Part shown: positions 25,866-34,969 of the stretch, piece after piece
How positions within the stretch are numbered: position 1 is the stretch's first letter
How the letters are laid out: every line of letters begins with the position of its first letter
Assembly (NCBI GenBank): GCA_965368115.1
Contig: CBDULQ010000003.1
Coordinates: 1-44,432, forward strand
From: CBDULQ01 sp965368115
Lineage (GTDB): Bacteria; Pseudomonadota; Gammaproteobacteria; SZUA-229
Length of the DNA: 44,432 nucleotides
Direction: 5' to 3'
The notes under the pieces: generated by a model
Database searches by the model: none
Seen by the model: the letters and a program-made list of their open reading frames with translations, nothing else
What the model was told of the DNA's origin: nothing
Program-made: the position numbers and the translations under genes

Positions 25866-26407
25866 ATCCTTTTGCCTTCCTGGTAGACATACTTTTTTAT
25901 CTCTACACCCTGGTACTGATGCTGCGCCTGTTACTGCAATGGGTGAAGGCGGATTTTTATAATCCCGCCTCCCAGTTTATCGTCAAGGTGACCAATCCCG
26001 TGGTGATTCCGTTGCGTCGCATCATTCCCGGTTACGGGGGTATCGATTTCGCAACCCTGGTACTGGTGCTCGCCTTTACCGCTCTCAAGCTGACCCTGGT
26101 ACTGATGGTCAGTGGTGCGCCACTGGGTAGTTTGTCACCCGTAGGACTGATATTGCAGACGCTGCTCGATACCATCGACCTGGTATTGAACATTTTCCTG
26201 TTCGCCATCATCGTGCAGGCAATACTCAGCTGGGTTAATCCCGACCCTTATCATCCGATGATCGGTTTACTCAACAGCCTGACCTGGCCGGTACTGAAAC
26301 CGTTTCGCCGATTGTTGCCACCGATTGGCGGATTCGATATCTCGCCGATATTCGCCATCATCGTTATCATGTTCATCAAACAGTCGATTCATTATTTCCT
26401 GTTGTAA
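25862..26407 (+). CDS. yggT: YggT family membrane protein
   Basis: A 181-residue membrane protein with two YggT domains, each containing a helix followed by a NP-F/Y-P motif: YNPASQFIVKVTNPVVIPLRRIIP in the first and VNPDPYHPMIGLLNSLTWPVLKPFRRLLPP in the second. Its role is unsettled; suggestions include osmotic protection and cell-division related functions. It is coupled to proC upstream (ATGA overlap) and to yggU downstream (its TAA shares one base with the ATG). Confidence 0.95.
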   Translation: MNPFAFLVDILFYLYTLVLMLRLLLQWVKADFYNPASQFIVKVTNPVVIPLRRIIPGYGGIDFATLVLVLAFTALKLTLVLMVSGAPLGSLSPVGLILQTLLDTIDLVLNIFLFAIIVQAILSWVNPDPYHPMIGLLNSLTWPVLKPFRRLLPPIGGFDISPIFAIIVIMFIKQSIHYFLL

Positions 26408-26700
26408 TGTGTGACTTTTACCGCTGGCAAAACGATGATCTGCAACTCAACGTCAAAGTTCAGCCGCGGGCTTCAAAAGATGAAATCGGGGAAGTCATGG
26501 TGGATGCCTTGAAAATACGCATTAAAGCGGCACCCGTCGATGGTCAGGCCAACAGTCACCTGGTGGCGTTTCTTGCTCGCCTGTTCAAGGTACCGAAAAA
26601 ACATGTTGAAGTCCTGTCCGGTCACAACAGTCGCAATAAACGACTGCTGGTCAAACAACCGAAACAACTACCGGATATCATACAGCCGCCTGCCGGCTGA
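26407..26700 (+). CDS. yggU: DUF167/YggU family protein
   Basis: A 97-residue protein of the DUF167 family: LNVKVQPRASKDEIG, the core LKIRIKAAPVDGQANSHLVAFLA and VEVLSGHNSRNKRLLV. Function unknown. It completes the yggS-proC-yggT-yggU set; the gene is convergent with the TauE/SafE-like gene 9 bases away. Confidence 0.95.
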   Translation: MCDFYRWQNDDLQLNVKVQPRASKDEIGEVMVDALKIRIKAAPVDGQANSHLVAFLARLFKVPKKHVEVLSGHNSRNKRLLVKQPKQLPDIIQPPAG

Positions 26701-26709
26701 CAATGTCAG

Positions 26710-27393
26710 TCAGGGCTTCAGCACCATAAACAACGTCCACAGCCCGAACAACACCACCATAGCTCCGGCAACTTGACGAAACCGGGCATTGCCGACCCAG
26801 CGCTGCAGACGATCCGCAAACAGGCCCATAGCAAGTAGATTGGGCAAAGTGCCCAGCCCAAAACTGAGCATCAGCAAACCGCCTTCCAGGAAACCGCCTG
26901 CACTGATGGACCAGATCAACACACTATATACGAGTCCACAGGGCAACCAGCCCCAGAACACACCCAGCAACAGCGCCTGCCCCGAATGACGCACCGGCAA
27001 CAGTTTTTTCGCCAGTGGTTCGATGTGTCGCCAGATCCCGGCGCCGAGCTTCTCGATTCGAGTTAGCAATAACCACCAGCCACCAAGATAAAGCCCGAGT
27101 AAAACCATGAAAACACCGGCAATAATCTGTAACACCAGTTGCAACTGACGAATTTCGAGCCAGTTCGACGCCATCCAGCCGACACCGCCCATCAACGCAC
27201 CGGCCAGGGTATAACTCAGTAATCGCCCTGCATTATATGCCAGTAATAAACGACTCAGAGCTGCAGAACCTGAAGACTGTTGCTGACGAATTCCAAAGCT
27301 CAGGGCGCCGACAATTCCACCGCACATGCCGATACAATGAACGCCGCCCATCAATCCGACAGCAAACGCTGTTAAATAAGTAAATTCCTGCAT
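26710..27393 (-). CDS. TauE/SafE-like (DsbD_2) membrane protein
   Basis: A 227-residue protein with six predicted membrane segments from the ATG at 27393 (MQEFTYLTAFAVGLMGGVHCIGMCGG), the usual family start; a longer frame to 27495 adds a basic stretch not seen in homologues. The GVHCIGMCGG motif and the later PCGLVYSVLIWS segment mark the subgroup often encoded beside cbb3 oxidase assembly genes and thought to handle copper or thiols. No such genes lie nearby here, so the substrate is open. Confidence 0.88.
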   Translation of the reverse strand: MQEFTYLTAFAVGLMGGVHCIGMCGGIVGALSFGIRQQQSSGSAALSRLLLAYNAGRLLSYTLAGALMGGVGWMASNWLEIRQLQLVLQIIAGVFMVLLGLYLGGWWLLLTRIEKLGAGIWRHIEPLAKKLLPVRHSGQALLLGVFWGWLPCGLVYSVLIWSISAGGFLEGGLLMLSFGLGTLPNLLAMGLFADRLQRWVGNARFRQVAGAMVVLFGLWTLFMVLKP

Positions 27394-27533
27394 TTTTCTC
27401 GAATATTTTTGGTAAAAACGCTTGAAATAGAGTGAAAAAGAACTAACAATCGTGTCTAGAAAAATGTGCCTGGCTTTTCGCGCATTATTCCCCATTTACT
27501 GCTTGATTTGAATAAACAGAGGAGCGTCCTAGT

Positions 27534-27935
27534 ATGGCGGTTAAGAAAAAAGCTGCAAAGAAAAAAGTTGCTAAGAAAAAAGTAGCTCGTAAACCTGCGG
27601 CTGCTGCCCCGGCAAAAAAAATCAAGGCTGTTAAAGAGCCGATGACTAAATCAGCAATGCTCAATGCAATTGCCGAAGATACCGAGCTGACTAGAAAACA
27701 GGTCGCAGCTGTTCTGGAAAGCCTGAGCGACGTCATCAACAGCCATGTCAAGAAAGGCGCCGTTGGTTATTGCACCATTCCCGGCCTGATGAAAATCAAG
27801 ACAATTCGCAAGCCGGCTACACGAGCTCGTAAAGGCATCAACCCTTTCACTGGCGAAGAAACCGTATTCAAAGCCAAACCTGCCCGCACAGTGGTCAAGA
27901 TTCTGCCACTGAAAGGCCTCAAGGATATGGTATAA
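27534..27935 (+). CDS. HU-family DNA-binding protein with a lysine-rich histone-H1-like tail
   Basis: A 133-residue protein. Residues 1-37 are a Lys/Ala-rich tail with repeated AKKKVAKK-type blocks. Residues about 38-133 form an HU/IHF fold: LNAIAEDTELTRKQVAAVLESLSDVI for the helical base and RKGINPFTGEETVFKAKPARTVVK for the DNA arm, where HU usually has NPQTGEE. Such tailed HU proteins occur in some proteobacteria and actinobacteria and compact DNA. GAGGAG lies 9 bases before the ATG, a TTGAAA at 27422 may be a -35, and a strong terminator follows, so it is monocistronic. Confidence 0.93.
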   Translation: MAVKKKAAKKKVAKKKVARKPAAAAPAKKIKAVKEPMTKSAMLNAIAEDTELTRKQVAAVLESLSDVINSHVKKGAVGYCTIPGLMKIKTIRKPATRARKGINPFTGEETVFKAKPARTVVKILPLKGLKDMV

Positions 27936-27955
27936 GCCTGTATCACGATGTCAGG

Positions 27956-27984
27956 AAAAGCCCGGTTTTACCGGGCTTTTTTTT
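27956..27984 (+). terminator. Intrinsic terminator of the HU gene
   Basis: AAAAGCCCGGT (27956-27966) pairs perfectly with ACCGGGCTTTT (27970-27980) around a TTT loop and ends in eight Ts. It separates the HU gene from the gsp operon; the remaining gap to gspC holds no clear promoter motif. Confidence 0.95.
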
Positions 27985-28119
27985 GCCTCCTCCAAAAGCG
28001 GCACAAAATAGCTCCGGGCAGAGCATTCACTGAAACCCGGGGCAGATTTGAGAGTCTGTTGTGTACAAGCGCCGGTGAGATAGGCGAAAATAAGGGACTT
28101 TATTCGGTCATAAGCAAGC

Positions 28120-29013
28120 ATGAGCACCCTGGTAGAAAAACTTCCGCAGCTGGTTGATATCCATAAATTGAATCGCTGGCTGCCCACACTGATTATCGTG
28201 ATCCTGGTCATTGCGACCAGCTATACCCTTTCCCGACTCACCTGGCTACTGGCTCCGGGCGGCGATCAGCAGGCTATACAGGCACCGGATCAGCCCGTTT
28301 CACCACGCCAGGCCAACGGCGCTCAACCCATGCAACTGGTCAGCCGCATTACCGATGCTCATCTGTTCGGCGTTTATCAATCCACCGCCAGTGAACCCGC
28401 CAGAACCGATGCGCCGGAAACACGTCTCAATCTGACCCTGAAAGGCGTGCTGTCCGCCACACCGGCCACCAATGCCAGCGCCATAATCGCCACCGGCAAG
28501 AACGGCCCGGAAGATATTTACAGTGTCGGCGACAAGGTATCCAGCGCCACAGTAAAGGAAATTCATGCGGATCGCGTCATTCTGGAGCGTAACGGCCGCT
28601 ACGAAACACTACGTTTACCCATCGAATTCAGCGACAACACGCTGATCGAAACCGTCGACGACAACGAGGGGCCGGATCTTTCCAGTGCCTCATCGCCCGG
28701 CGAAGTACTTTCGGGAATCCGCCGCGAGATTCTGCGCAATCCCACGGCGTTTGGAAAATACGCCATTCCGATCCCCTATAACGACGACAACGGCCAGTTG
28801 CGCGGTTATCGATTACAGCCCCAGGGTGACACCACCCTGTTCGACCAGCTCGGCCTGACACCGGACGATGTGATTCTGGCCATCAATGGCGAAGACCTGA
28901 ACGATCCGGCTCGAGGTCTGGCCGCATTAAGAAAACTACAACGCGCCAAGCAAATCGACCTTAAAGTGCTTCGTAACGGTGCTGAAATACCGTTACACTT
29001 CGAAATGCCTTAA
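28120..29013 (+). CDS. gspC: Type II secretion inner-membrane protein GspC
   Basis: GspC links the inner-membrane platform to the secretin and takes part in substrate choice. The 297-residue protein has a short cytoplasmic N-terminus and one membrane helix (LPTLIIVILVIATSYTLSRLTWLL, about 21-44). The periplasmic homology region follows (DAHLFGVYQ...LNLTLKGVLSAT... AIIATGKNGPEDIYSVGDKV), then a C-terminal PDZ domain (GLTPDDVILAINGEDLNDPARGL). It is the first gene of the gsp operon; no ribosome site is obvious before the ATG. Confidence 0.96.
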   Translation: MSTLVEKLPQLVDIHKLNRWLPTLIIVILVIATSYTLSRLTWLLAPGGDQQAIQAPDQPVSPRQANGAQPMQLVSRITDAHLFGVYQSTASEPARTDAPETRLNLTLKGVLSATPATNASAIIATGKNGPEDIYSVGDKVSSATVKEIHADRVILERNGRYETLRLPIEFSDNTLIETVDDNEGPDLSSASSPGEVLSGIRREILRNPTAFGKYAIPIPYNDDNGQLRGYRLQPQGDTTLFDQLGLTPDDVILAINGEDLNDPARGLAALRKLQRAKQIDLKVLRNGAEIPLHFEMP

Positions 29014-29054
29014 TATAGAGCGTCTTTTTGCAGTGATGACAGGATTATTACAGA

Positions 29055-31070
29055 ATGCCGTTTGAAACCCGCCGCAACATGGCCAGGACATTGAAACACA
29101 CACTCATCGGCTTCGCTTTGCTGCTCATATTCCAGGCCCATGCCCTGGCCGACCAGATCACGCTCAACCTTAAGGAAGCGGACATTCGCGCGCTGATCAG
29201 CACGGTCTCCAAATTTACCGGCAAGAACTTCGTCGTCGATCCCCGGGTCAAGGCCAAGGTGACCGTGGTCTCTGCCAAGACCATGTCCGAAGATGAAGTC
29301 TATGAAGTGTTCCTGTCCATACTGCAGGTACACGGCTATGCGGCAGTGCCGGTGGGCAATGTGATCAAGATCGTACCGGAAGTGAATGCCAAGCAGGGTC
29401 CGGTGCCACTGGACAACAACGAAAAAGGCGATGCCCTGGTAACCCGGGTGATCACCCTCGACCATGTGCCCGCCGCCCAACTGGTGCCCATACTGCGCCC
29501 GCTGGTACCTCAACAGGGACATCTTGCCGCCTACAACCCAACCAATACATTAATCATTACCGATCACGCGGCGAACATTCGTCGACTCAGCGAAATCATT
29601 CGCGGCATCGATAAACCGGAAAGCGATGAACTGGAAATTATTCCGCTCAAACACGCATCAGCCACTGAACTGGTCCGCATACTGAATTCACTGCATAGCG
29701 CATCGGGCGGCGGCGCTAAAACCCCGGAAACCAAGCAGGTGACGCTGGCGGCCGACGATCGCACCAACAGTATATTAATGAGTGGTGAACGTGCGGTACG
29801 TCTGAAACTACGCGCCACCATCGCCCACCTGGATACGCCGCTGGAAAATGAAGCCGGCAATACCCAGGTCATTTATCTCAAATACGCCAAGGCGGAAGAT
29901 ATCGTCAAAATTCTCACCGGCGTACAGAAAAGCCAGGAGAAGTCTGCCAGCAAAGACGCCAAGAAAGCGGCACCGGCGACCCGGGCCGAAGTTGACATCC
30001 AGGCCGATGAAGCCACCAATGCCGTTATCATTACCGCCGGCCCGGACGTGGTGCGGCGCATGAAATCCATCATTCGTCAGCTCGATATCCGTCGCGCCCA
30101 GGTATTGATCGAATCCATCATTGCTGAAATCACCAACGACAAAGCCAAGGAACTGGGTGCCCAGTTCGCCATTGCCGGTCGTTCCGACGACGGCACCAGC
30201 GTACCCATCGGTGTCAGTAATTTCAGCACTCTGGGTAGCATCGTCGGCCTGTTCGGCGACAACCCGGCCAGCTCCATCGGCGACGGCATCACCATCGGTG
30301 TCGGCAAAGATGAGGGCACGCGTTTCGCACTGTTGCTGAAAGCGCTTAATTCCAGCAGCGCCACTAATATTCTGTCCACGCCAAGCATCGTCACCCTGGA
30401 CAACCAGGAAGCGGAAATCGTGGTTGGTCAGAACGTGCCTTTTGTCACCGGTTCCTACACCAACACCGGCAGCTCCGACGGCTCCACCAACCCGTTCCAG
30501 ACCATTGAACGTAAAGACGTGGGCATTACCCTCAAAGTCACCCCGCAGATCAACGAGGGCAGCACCATCAAGCTGGACATCGACCAGGAGATTTCCAACG
30601 TCGCGGAAAGCGCCGCCGCCACTGACCTGATCACCAACAAACGCACTCTGAAAACATCGGTGCTGGTCGAAGACGGTGAAATTCTGGTTCTCGGCGGACT
30701 TATCGACGACACCATGCGCGACCGGGAAGACAAGGTCCCCCTGCTCGGCGACATTCCGATTCTCGGTGCGCTGTTCCGCTCCAACAGTACAACCAAGACC
30801 AAGCAGAACCTGATGATTTTCATGCGACCGCAAATCATGCGTGATCGTGCCGATGCGGTGTATCACACCAACGAGAAATATAACTACCTGCGCGCGCAAC
30901 AGATTCAGGCCGATGAAGAAGGCTTCGGTTTATTGAAAGACGAAAACACGCCGCTGTTACCGCCGATAGAGAACATCCGTGACAAGTCGCACAAAAACGC
31001 GCCCGAAGCGGAAACCAAACCGACCGAACAGGAAGACCCTGATCGCTGGGACTATGAAGAATCTTTCTGA
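29055..31070 (+). CDS. gspD: Type II secretion outer-membrane secretin GspD
   Basis: A 671-residue secretin. After a signal (LKHTLIGFALLLIFQAHALA) come the N0 domain (LNLKEADIRALISTVSKFTGKNFVVDP) and N1-N3 domains (the repeats containing VITLDHVPAAQLVPILRPL, IPLKHASATELVRILNSL and VIYLKYAKAEDIVKIL). The secretin core follows (ILSTPSIVTLDNQEAEIVVGQNVPFVTGS and VPLLGDIPILGALFRS). The start at 29055 is tentative; an ATG at 29079 sits closer to the signal. Its 3' end overlaps gspE by 17 bases. Confidence 0.97.
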   Translation: MPFETRRNMARTLKHTLIGFALLLIFQAHALADQITLNLKEADIRALISTVSKFTGKNFVVDPRVKAKVTVVSAKTMSEDEVYEVFLSILQVHGYAAVPVGNVIKIVPEVNAKQGPVPLDNNEKGDALVTRVITLDHVPAAQLVPILRPLVPQQGHLAAYNPTNTLIITDHAANIRRLSEIIRGIDKPESDELEIIPLKHASATELVRILNSLHSASGGGAKTPETKQVTLAADDRTNSILMSGERAVRLKLRATIAHLDTPLENEAGNTQVIYLKYAKAEDIVKILTGVQKSQEKSASKDAKKAAPATRAEVDIQADEATNAVIITAGPDVVRRMKSIIRQLDIRRAQVLIESIIAEITNDKAKELGAQFAIAGRSDDGTSVPIGVSNFSTLGSIVGLFGDNPASSIGDGITIGVGKDEGTRFALLLKALNSSSATNILSTPSIVTLDNQEAEIVVGQNVPFVTGSYTNTGSSDGSTNPFQTIERKDVGITLKVTPQINEGSTIKLDIDQEISNVAESAAATDLITNKRTLKTSVLVEDGEILVLGGLIDDTMRDREDKVPLLGDIPILGALFRSNSTTKTKQNLMIFMRPQIMRDRADAVYHTNEKYNYLRAQQIQADEEGFGLLKDENTPLLPPIENIRDKSHKNAPEAETKPTEQEDPDRWDYEESF

Positions 31071-32607
31071 GCCCGCCAGCAGCAACGAACAAAGTCTGCT
31101 GCCGACTGAAATTGCCGACACTACGGCACCCCTGCCGTTGTCGCCCCTGGCCCTGCCTTATCCCTTCGCCAAACGTTTCGGCGTACTGATCGGGCAGATC
31201 GATGCCGATCGCGTACAGATTCTGCATCACGGCAAACTCCGTCCGCAGGTGCTTGCCGAAGTGCGCCGCATCGTCGGCCGTCCCCTGCAACTCAGCGAAA
31301 CCTCAGCGGAACAGTTCGATGCTCTGTTAGCCCAGGCCTATGAACGCGGCAGCGACCAGGCTATGGCGATGATGGCCGACGTCAGCGAAGAGCTGGACCT
31401 GGATCAACTGGCGGAAAACATCGAACCGGAAGACCTGCTGGAAGCGGAAGACGACGCACCGATTATTCGCCTGATCAATGCGGTACTTACCGAAGCCATC
31501 AAACTCAGCGCCTCGGACATTCACATCGAAGCCTTTGAAAATCGCATGCGCGTCCGCTTTCGTGTCGACGGTGTGCTGCGTGAAATTTTACAACCTCCGC
31601 GCAACATCGCACCGCTGGTCATCTCGCGTATCAAGGTCATGGCCAAACTGGACATTGCCGAGAAACGCCTGCCGCAGGACGGCCGCATATCGCTGAAAGT
31701 GGCCGGCCGCTCGGTGGACGTGCGTGTGTCCACCCTGCCCTCGGGTCATGGTGAACGCATCGTGTTGCGTCTGCTCGACAAGCAGGCGGGCCGTCTCGAC
31801 CTGCAACACCTGGGCATGGCGGAAAAAGCCCGCGACACCCTCGATCGCCTGCTGCATCGCCCGCACGGCATCATCCTGGTGACCGGCCCGACCGGCTCGG
31901 GTAAAACCACCACCCTGTACGCCGGACTGACCCGACTCAATGACAAAAGTCGCAACATCCTCACCGTCGAAGACCCCATCGAATATTATCTCGACGGCAT
32001 CGGCCAGACTCAGGTGAACAGCAAGGTATCCATGACTTTCGCCAAGGGACTGCGCGCCATTTTGCGTCAGGACCCGGATGTGGTGATGATCGGTGAGATT
32101 CGTGACCTGGAAACCGCATCCATTGCGGTACAGGCCAGTTTGACCGGTCACCTGGTGTTATCCACACTGCATACCAATACTGCCATCGGTGCGGTAACGC
32201 GCTTGCGCGACATGGGCGTGGAACCGTTTCTGCTGGCCTCCAGCCTGATCGGCGTGCTTGCGCAGCGCCTGGTGCGCACCCTGTGTCCGGCCTGTAAGGA
32301 GGCGCACACCGCGAGCGAATCCGAATGCGAATGGCTGGGCGTCGCACCGGCCGAAGCGCCACAGATTTATAAATCGGTCGGTTGTTCCGAATGCAACCAG
32401 CTGGGTTATGCAGGCCGTACCGGTGTTTATGAACTGATCCCCATCGACGACCATCTACAACAGATGATTCACGACGGCGACGGCGAGCAGACGATGGAAA
32501 AATACGCGCGTGGCTTTTCCGACAGCCTGCGCACCGACGGACGACGCCTGGTGCTGGAAGGGGTGACCACACTCGAAGAAGTGTTGCGGGTTACCCGGGA
32601 AGACTGA
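31054..32607 (+). CDS. gspE: Type II secretion ATPase GspE
   Basis: A 517-residue ATPase starting at the ATG at 31054, inside the gspD end; the longer frame to 30979 lies in gspD and is rejected. An N-terminal domain for GspL binding precedes SASDIHIEAFENRMRVRFRVDG, Walker A GPTGSGKTTT, Asp box TVEDPIEYYLDGIGQTQVN, Walker B DPDVVMIGEIRDLETA, His box TGHLVLSTLHTN and a zinc-binding tetracysteine (CPAC ... CSEC). It powers pseudopilus assembly. An 82-base gap, unusually long here, precedes gspF. Confidence 0.98.
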   Translation: MKNLSEPASSNEQSLLPTEIADTTAPLPLSPLALPYPFAKRFGVLIGQIDADRVQILHHGKLRPQVLAEVRRIVGRPLQLSETSAEQFDALLAQAYERGSDQAMAMMADVSEELDLDQLAENIEPEDLLEAEDDAPIIRLINAVLTEAIKLSASDIHIEAFENRMRVRFRVDGVLREILQPPRNIAPLVISRIKVMAKLDIAEKRLPQDGRISLKVAGRSVDVRVSTLPSGHGERIVLRLLDKQAGRLDLQHLGMAEKARDTLDRLLHRPHGIILVTGPTGSGKTTTLYAGLTRLNDKSRNILTVEDPIEYYLDGIGQTQVNSKVSMTFAKGLRAILRQDPDVVMIGEIRDLETASIAVQASLTGHLVLSTLHTNTAIGAVTRLRDMGVEPFLLASSLIGVLAQRLVRTLCPACKEAHTASESECEWLGVAPAEAPQIYKSVGCSECNQLGYAGRTGVYELIPIDDHLQQMIHDGDGEQTMEKYARGFSDSLRTDGRRLVLEGVTTLEEVLRVTRED

Positions 32608-32689
32608 TGACTGCATTGCCGATGCTGATCGATAATCCCCAGCCATCGTGGCCGCGCACATCGTTCAATCCGAACCGGACAGCTTGATC

Positions 32690-33913
32690 ATGGCCGCATT
32701 CGAATACACGGTACTCGACAACAAGGGGCGCGAAAAGAAAGGCGTCATCGAAGGCGATACAGCGCGCCAGGTGCGTCAGCTACTGCGTGAACGAGGCATG
32801 ATGCCGCTGCAAATCGAAAGTGCAGCGGGCCGTGAAAAGAAACAGGACCAGCGCAAACCGCTGTTCAGTGTTCAGCGCGGCATCAGCGCAACCGATCTGG
32901 CCCTGTTCACCCGTCAGCTGGCCACCCTGGTACGCGCCGCACTGCCCCTTGACGAAGCGCTTTCTGCGGTCGGCCAGCAAACCGAAAAACCGCGCATCAA
33001 GAGCATGATATTCGCAATTCGCGCCAAGGTCCTGGAAGGCCACACACTGGCCGCGGGCTTCAGTGATTTTCCCAAGGTGTTCCCGGAACTGTACCGAGCG
33101 ACCGTCGCTGCCGGTGAACAGTCTGGCCACCTGGATACGGTACTGGATCGACTCGCCGACTACGCAGAGGGCCGTCAGCAGATGTCGCAGAAAGTGGCCC
33201 AGGCCACCATCTACCCGGCTATTCTGACCATCGTCGCCCTGTCGGTCGTCGTGGGCCTGCTGGTGTATGTGGTGCCACAAATTGTCGAGGTGTTCGAAAA
33301 TACCGGCCAGGCGTTACCGCTGCTAACCCGTATCATGATCGGCACCAGTGAATTCCTGCAGAGTTATGTCCTGCTGTTACTGATTGCGATCGGCCTGGCC
33401 TGGTTCGGTATTCACCGTTATCTGCAGGCACCGGCCAATCGTAAACGCTACCACCGCCGCCTGCTCTCACTGCCGGTGGTCGGCCGCCTGGTACGGGGCC
33501 TGAACACGGCACGTTTTTCACGTACCTTCAGCATCCTGACCTCATCGGGCGTGCCGGTGCTGGAAGCACTGCGTCTGTCGGCACCGGTGGTATCCAATCT
33601 GCCCATGCAGGAAGCCATCGCAGAAGCCGCCGGCCGGGTGCGTGAAGGTTCCAGCATTCACGGTGCACTGGAACGCAGCAAGCTGTTTCCACCCATGACC
33701 CTGCACCTGATCGCCAGCGGCGAAACCAGTGGTAACCTGGAAGACATGCTGGAACGGGCTGCCGTACAACAGGAACGGGAACTGGAAACCACTATCGCCA
33801 TGTTCATGGGCCTGTTCGAACCGCTGCTAATCGTCGTCATGGGTATGGTGGTGCTGACCATCGTGCTGTCGATTCTGCTGCCAATCATGAATATGAACGA
33901 CCTGATGCAATAG
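32690..33913 (+). CDS. gspF: Type II secretion inner-membrane platform protein GspF
   Basis: A 407-residue platform protein from the ATG at 32690 (MAAFEYTVLDNKG, the standard GspF start; upstream in-frame starts rejected). Two repeats of the T2SSF domain are visible, each with FTRQLATLV- or FSRTFSILTSSGVPVLEAL-type motifs, and three membrane helices (about 165-195, 220-240 and 375-400). Its last 87 bases overlap the antisense rhombosortase gene. Confidence 0.97.
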   Translation: MAAFEYTVLDNKGREKKGVIEGDTARQVRQLLRERGMMPLQIESAAGREKKQDQRKPLFSVQRGISATDLALFTRQLATLVRAALPLDEALSAVGQQTEKPRIKSMIFAIRAKVLEGHTLAAGFSDFPKVFPELYRATVAAGEQSGHLDTVLDRLADYAEGRQQMSQKVAQATIYPAILTIVALSVVVGLLVYVVPQIVEVFENTGQALPLLTRIMIGTSEFLQSYVLLLLIAIGLAWFGIHRYLQAPANRKRYHRRLLSLPVVGRLVRGLNTARFSRTFSILTSSGVPVLEALRLSAPVVSNLPMQEAIAEAAGRVREGSSIHGALERSKLFPPMTLHLIASGETSGNLEDMLERAAVQQERELETTIAMFMGLFEPLLIVVMGMVVLTIVLSILLPIMNMNDLMQ

Positions 33914-34480
33914 GATAAACAGCGCAGCACTGAGCGCACCGAACAGGTGAGCGTTCACCGCAACCCGCCCACCGGTCATCGACTCGGAACCGGGCAGAGG
34001 CCCCTGTAACTGCTCCCAGAGCAATTTAGCAACAAGTAATATTAACAGGCTGTAACCGGCCAGCGGGTAATGCCTTGACTCGCGCCAGGCACCCATCAGA
34101 AACAGGCCATGCAACACGCCGGACAGCCCCACGTAATACATAAGCCGATCATCGTAGAGGTACAGGGCCAGACCGGTACCCAACGCACAGAAGAGCAGCA
34201 ACGCCAGCCACTGGCGCAGGCTGCAATAAGCACTGAAAAATATGGCTACCAGCAGCAGACCACCCAGATTCAGCCACAGGTGATTCCAGTTCAGATGCAC
34301 CAGGTGTGCACTCAGCAACCGCCACCACTGGCCGGCCTCGATGGCGGTACGATCGAATCGCAGCACCTGCTCGGCGCCGACGAACTGTAATAGAATGAGC
34401 AGTGCGGCAAGAACCAGCCAGGGTATCCGGTATCTAAGCCATTGAGTTGAGGGGCGGTTCATAGGTTGTTCAATAAGCAT
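33827..34480 (-). CDS. Rhombosortase-like rhomboid intramembrane serine protease
   Basis: A 217-residue rhomboid with six membrane segments. Catalytic residues are visible: Ser120 in VGLSGVLHG and His178 in VNAHLFGA; WWRLLSAHLVHLNWNHLWLNLGG is the N-terminal rhomboid signature. The GLSGVLHG form marks rhombosortases, which cut GlyGly-CTERM tails of proteins exported by type II secretion. The gene lies antisense within the gsp operon, between gspF and gspG. Its His-rich tail (about residues 195-217) is encoded opposite the end of gspF. No GlyGly-CTERM substrate is in the window. Starts at 34480 and 34462 are both possible. Confidence 0.88.
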   Translation of the reverse strand: MLIEQPMNRPSTQWLRYRIPWLVLAALLILLQFVGAEQVLRFDRTAIEAGQWWRLLSAHLVHLNWNHLWLNLGGLLLVAIFFSAYCSLRQWLALLLFCALGTGLALYLYDDRLMYYVGLSGVLHGLFLMGAWRESRHYPLAGYSLLILLVAKLLWEQLQGPLPGSESMTGGRVAVNAHLFGALSAALFILLHQVVHIHDWQQNRQHDGQHHHTHDDD

Positions 34481-34528
34481 CTGTTATGATGTCGCCAGTT
34501 TAACGATTAAACGAATGTGGAGTCATCC

Positions 34529-34960
34529 GTGAGTCATATGAATATGAAAAAAAATCAGGGTTTTACACTGATCGAGATTATTGTAGTGGTGGTCATTATC
34601 GGCATCCTGGCCACCCTGGTCGCACCGAAATTCCTCGGCCGCACCGACGATGCACGCATCGTCAAGGCAAAAAGTGATATTCAGCAGCTGGAAAGCTCGC
34701 TGAATTTGTACAAGCTGGACAATTATCAGTACCCGACCACCGACCAGGGCCTGGAAGCACTGGTGGAAAAACCCAGCAGCGACCCGGTACCCAACAACTG
34801 GAAACAGGGTGGTTATGTTAACAAGCTGAACAAGGATCCCTGGCAACGGGATTACCTGTATGAATCCGATGGCCAGAACGTGCTGATTTACACCCTGGGC
34901 GCAGATGGTATCGAAGGCGGCGAAGGCCCCAATGCCGATATTTCCAACCGGTCGGAATAA
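34529..34960 (+). CDS. gspG: Major pseudopilin GspG
   Basis: A 143-residue pseudopilin. GTG at 34529 is preferred because GGAG lies 6 bases upstream; an ATG at 34538 is also possible. A normal 11-residue leader ends KKNQG before the cleavage site and FTLIEIIVVVVIIGILATLVAPKF. The C-terminal half has the calcium-site region (LYKLDNYQYPTTDQGLEALVEKP, DPWQRDYLY, ADGIEGGEGPNADI). It builds the pseudopilus shaft. It is followed by an inverted repeat that may limit read-through into gspH. Confidence 0.97.
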   Translation: MSHMNMKKNQGFTLIEIIVVVVIIGILATLVAPKFLGRTDDARIVKAKSDIQQLESSLNLYKLDNYQYPTTDQGLEALVEKPSSDPVPNNWKQGGYVNKLNKDPWQRDYLYESDGQNVLIYTLGADGIEGGEGPNADISNRSE

Positions 34961-34969
34961 ACGCTGACG

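Noticed and set aside
29808..30899. 363-codon leftward open frame opposite gspD
   Set aside because: It mirrors the codon bias of gspD. No family resemblance was seen and the secretin on the other strand is certain.
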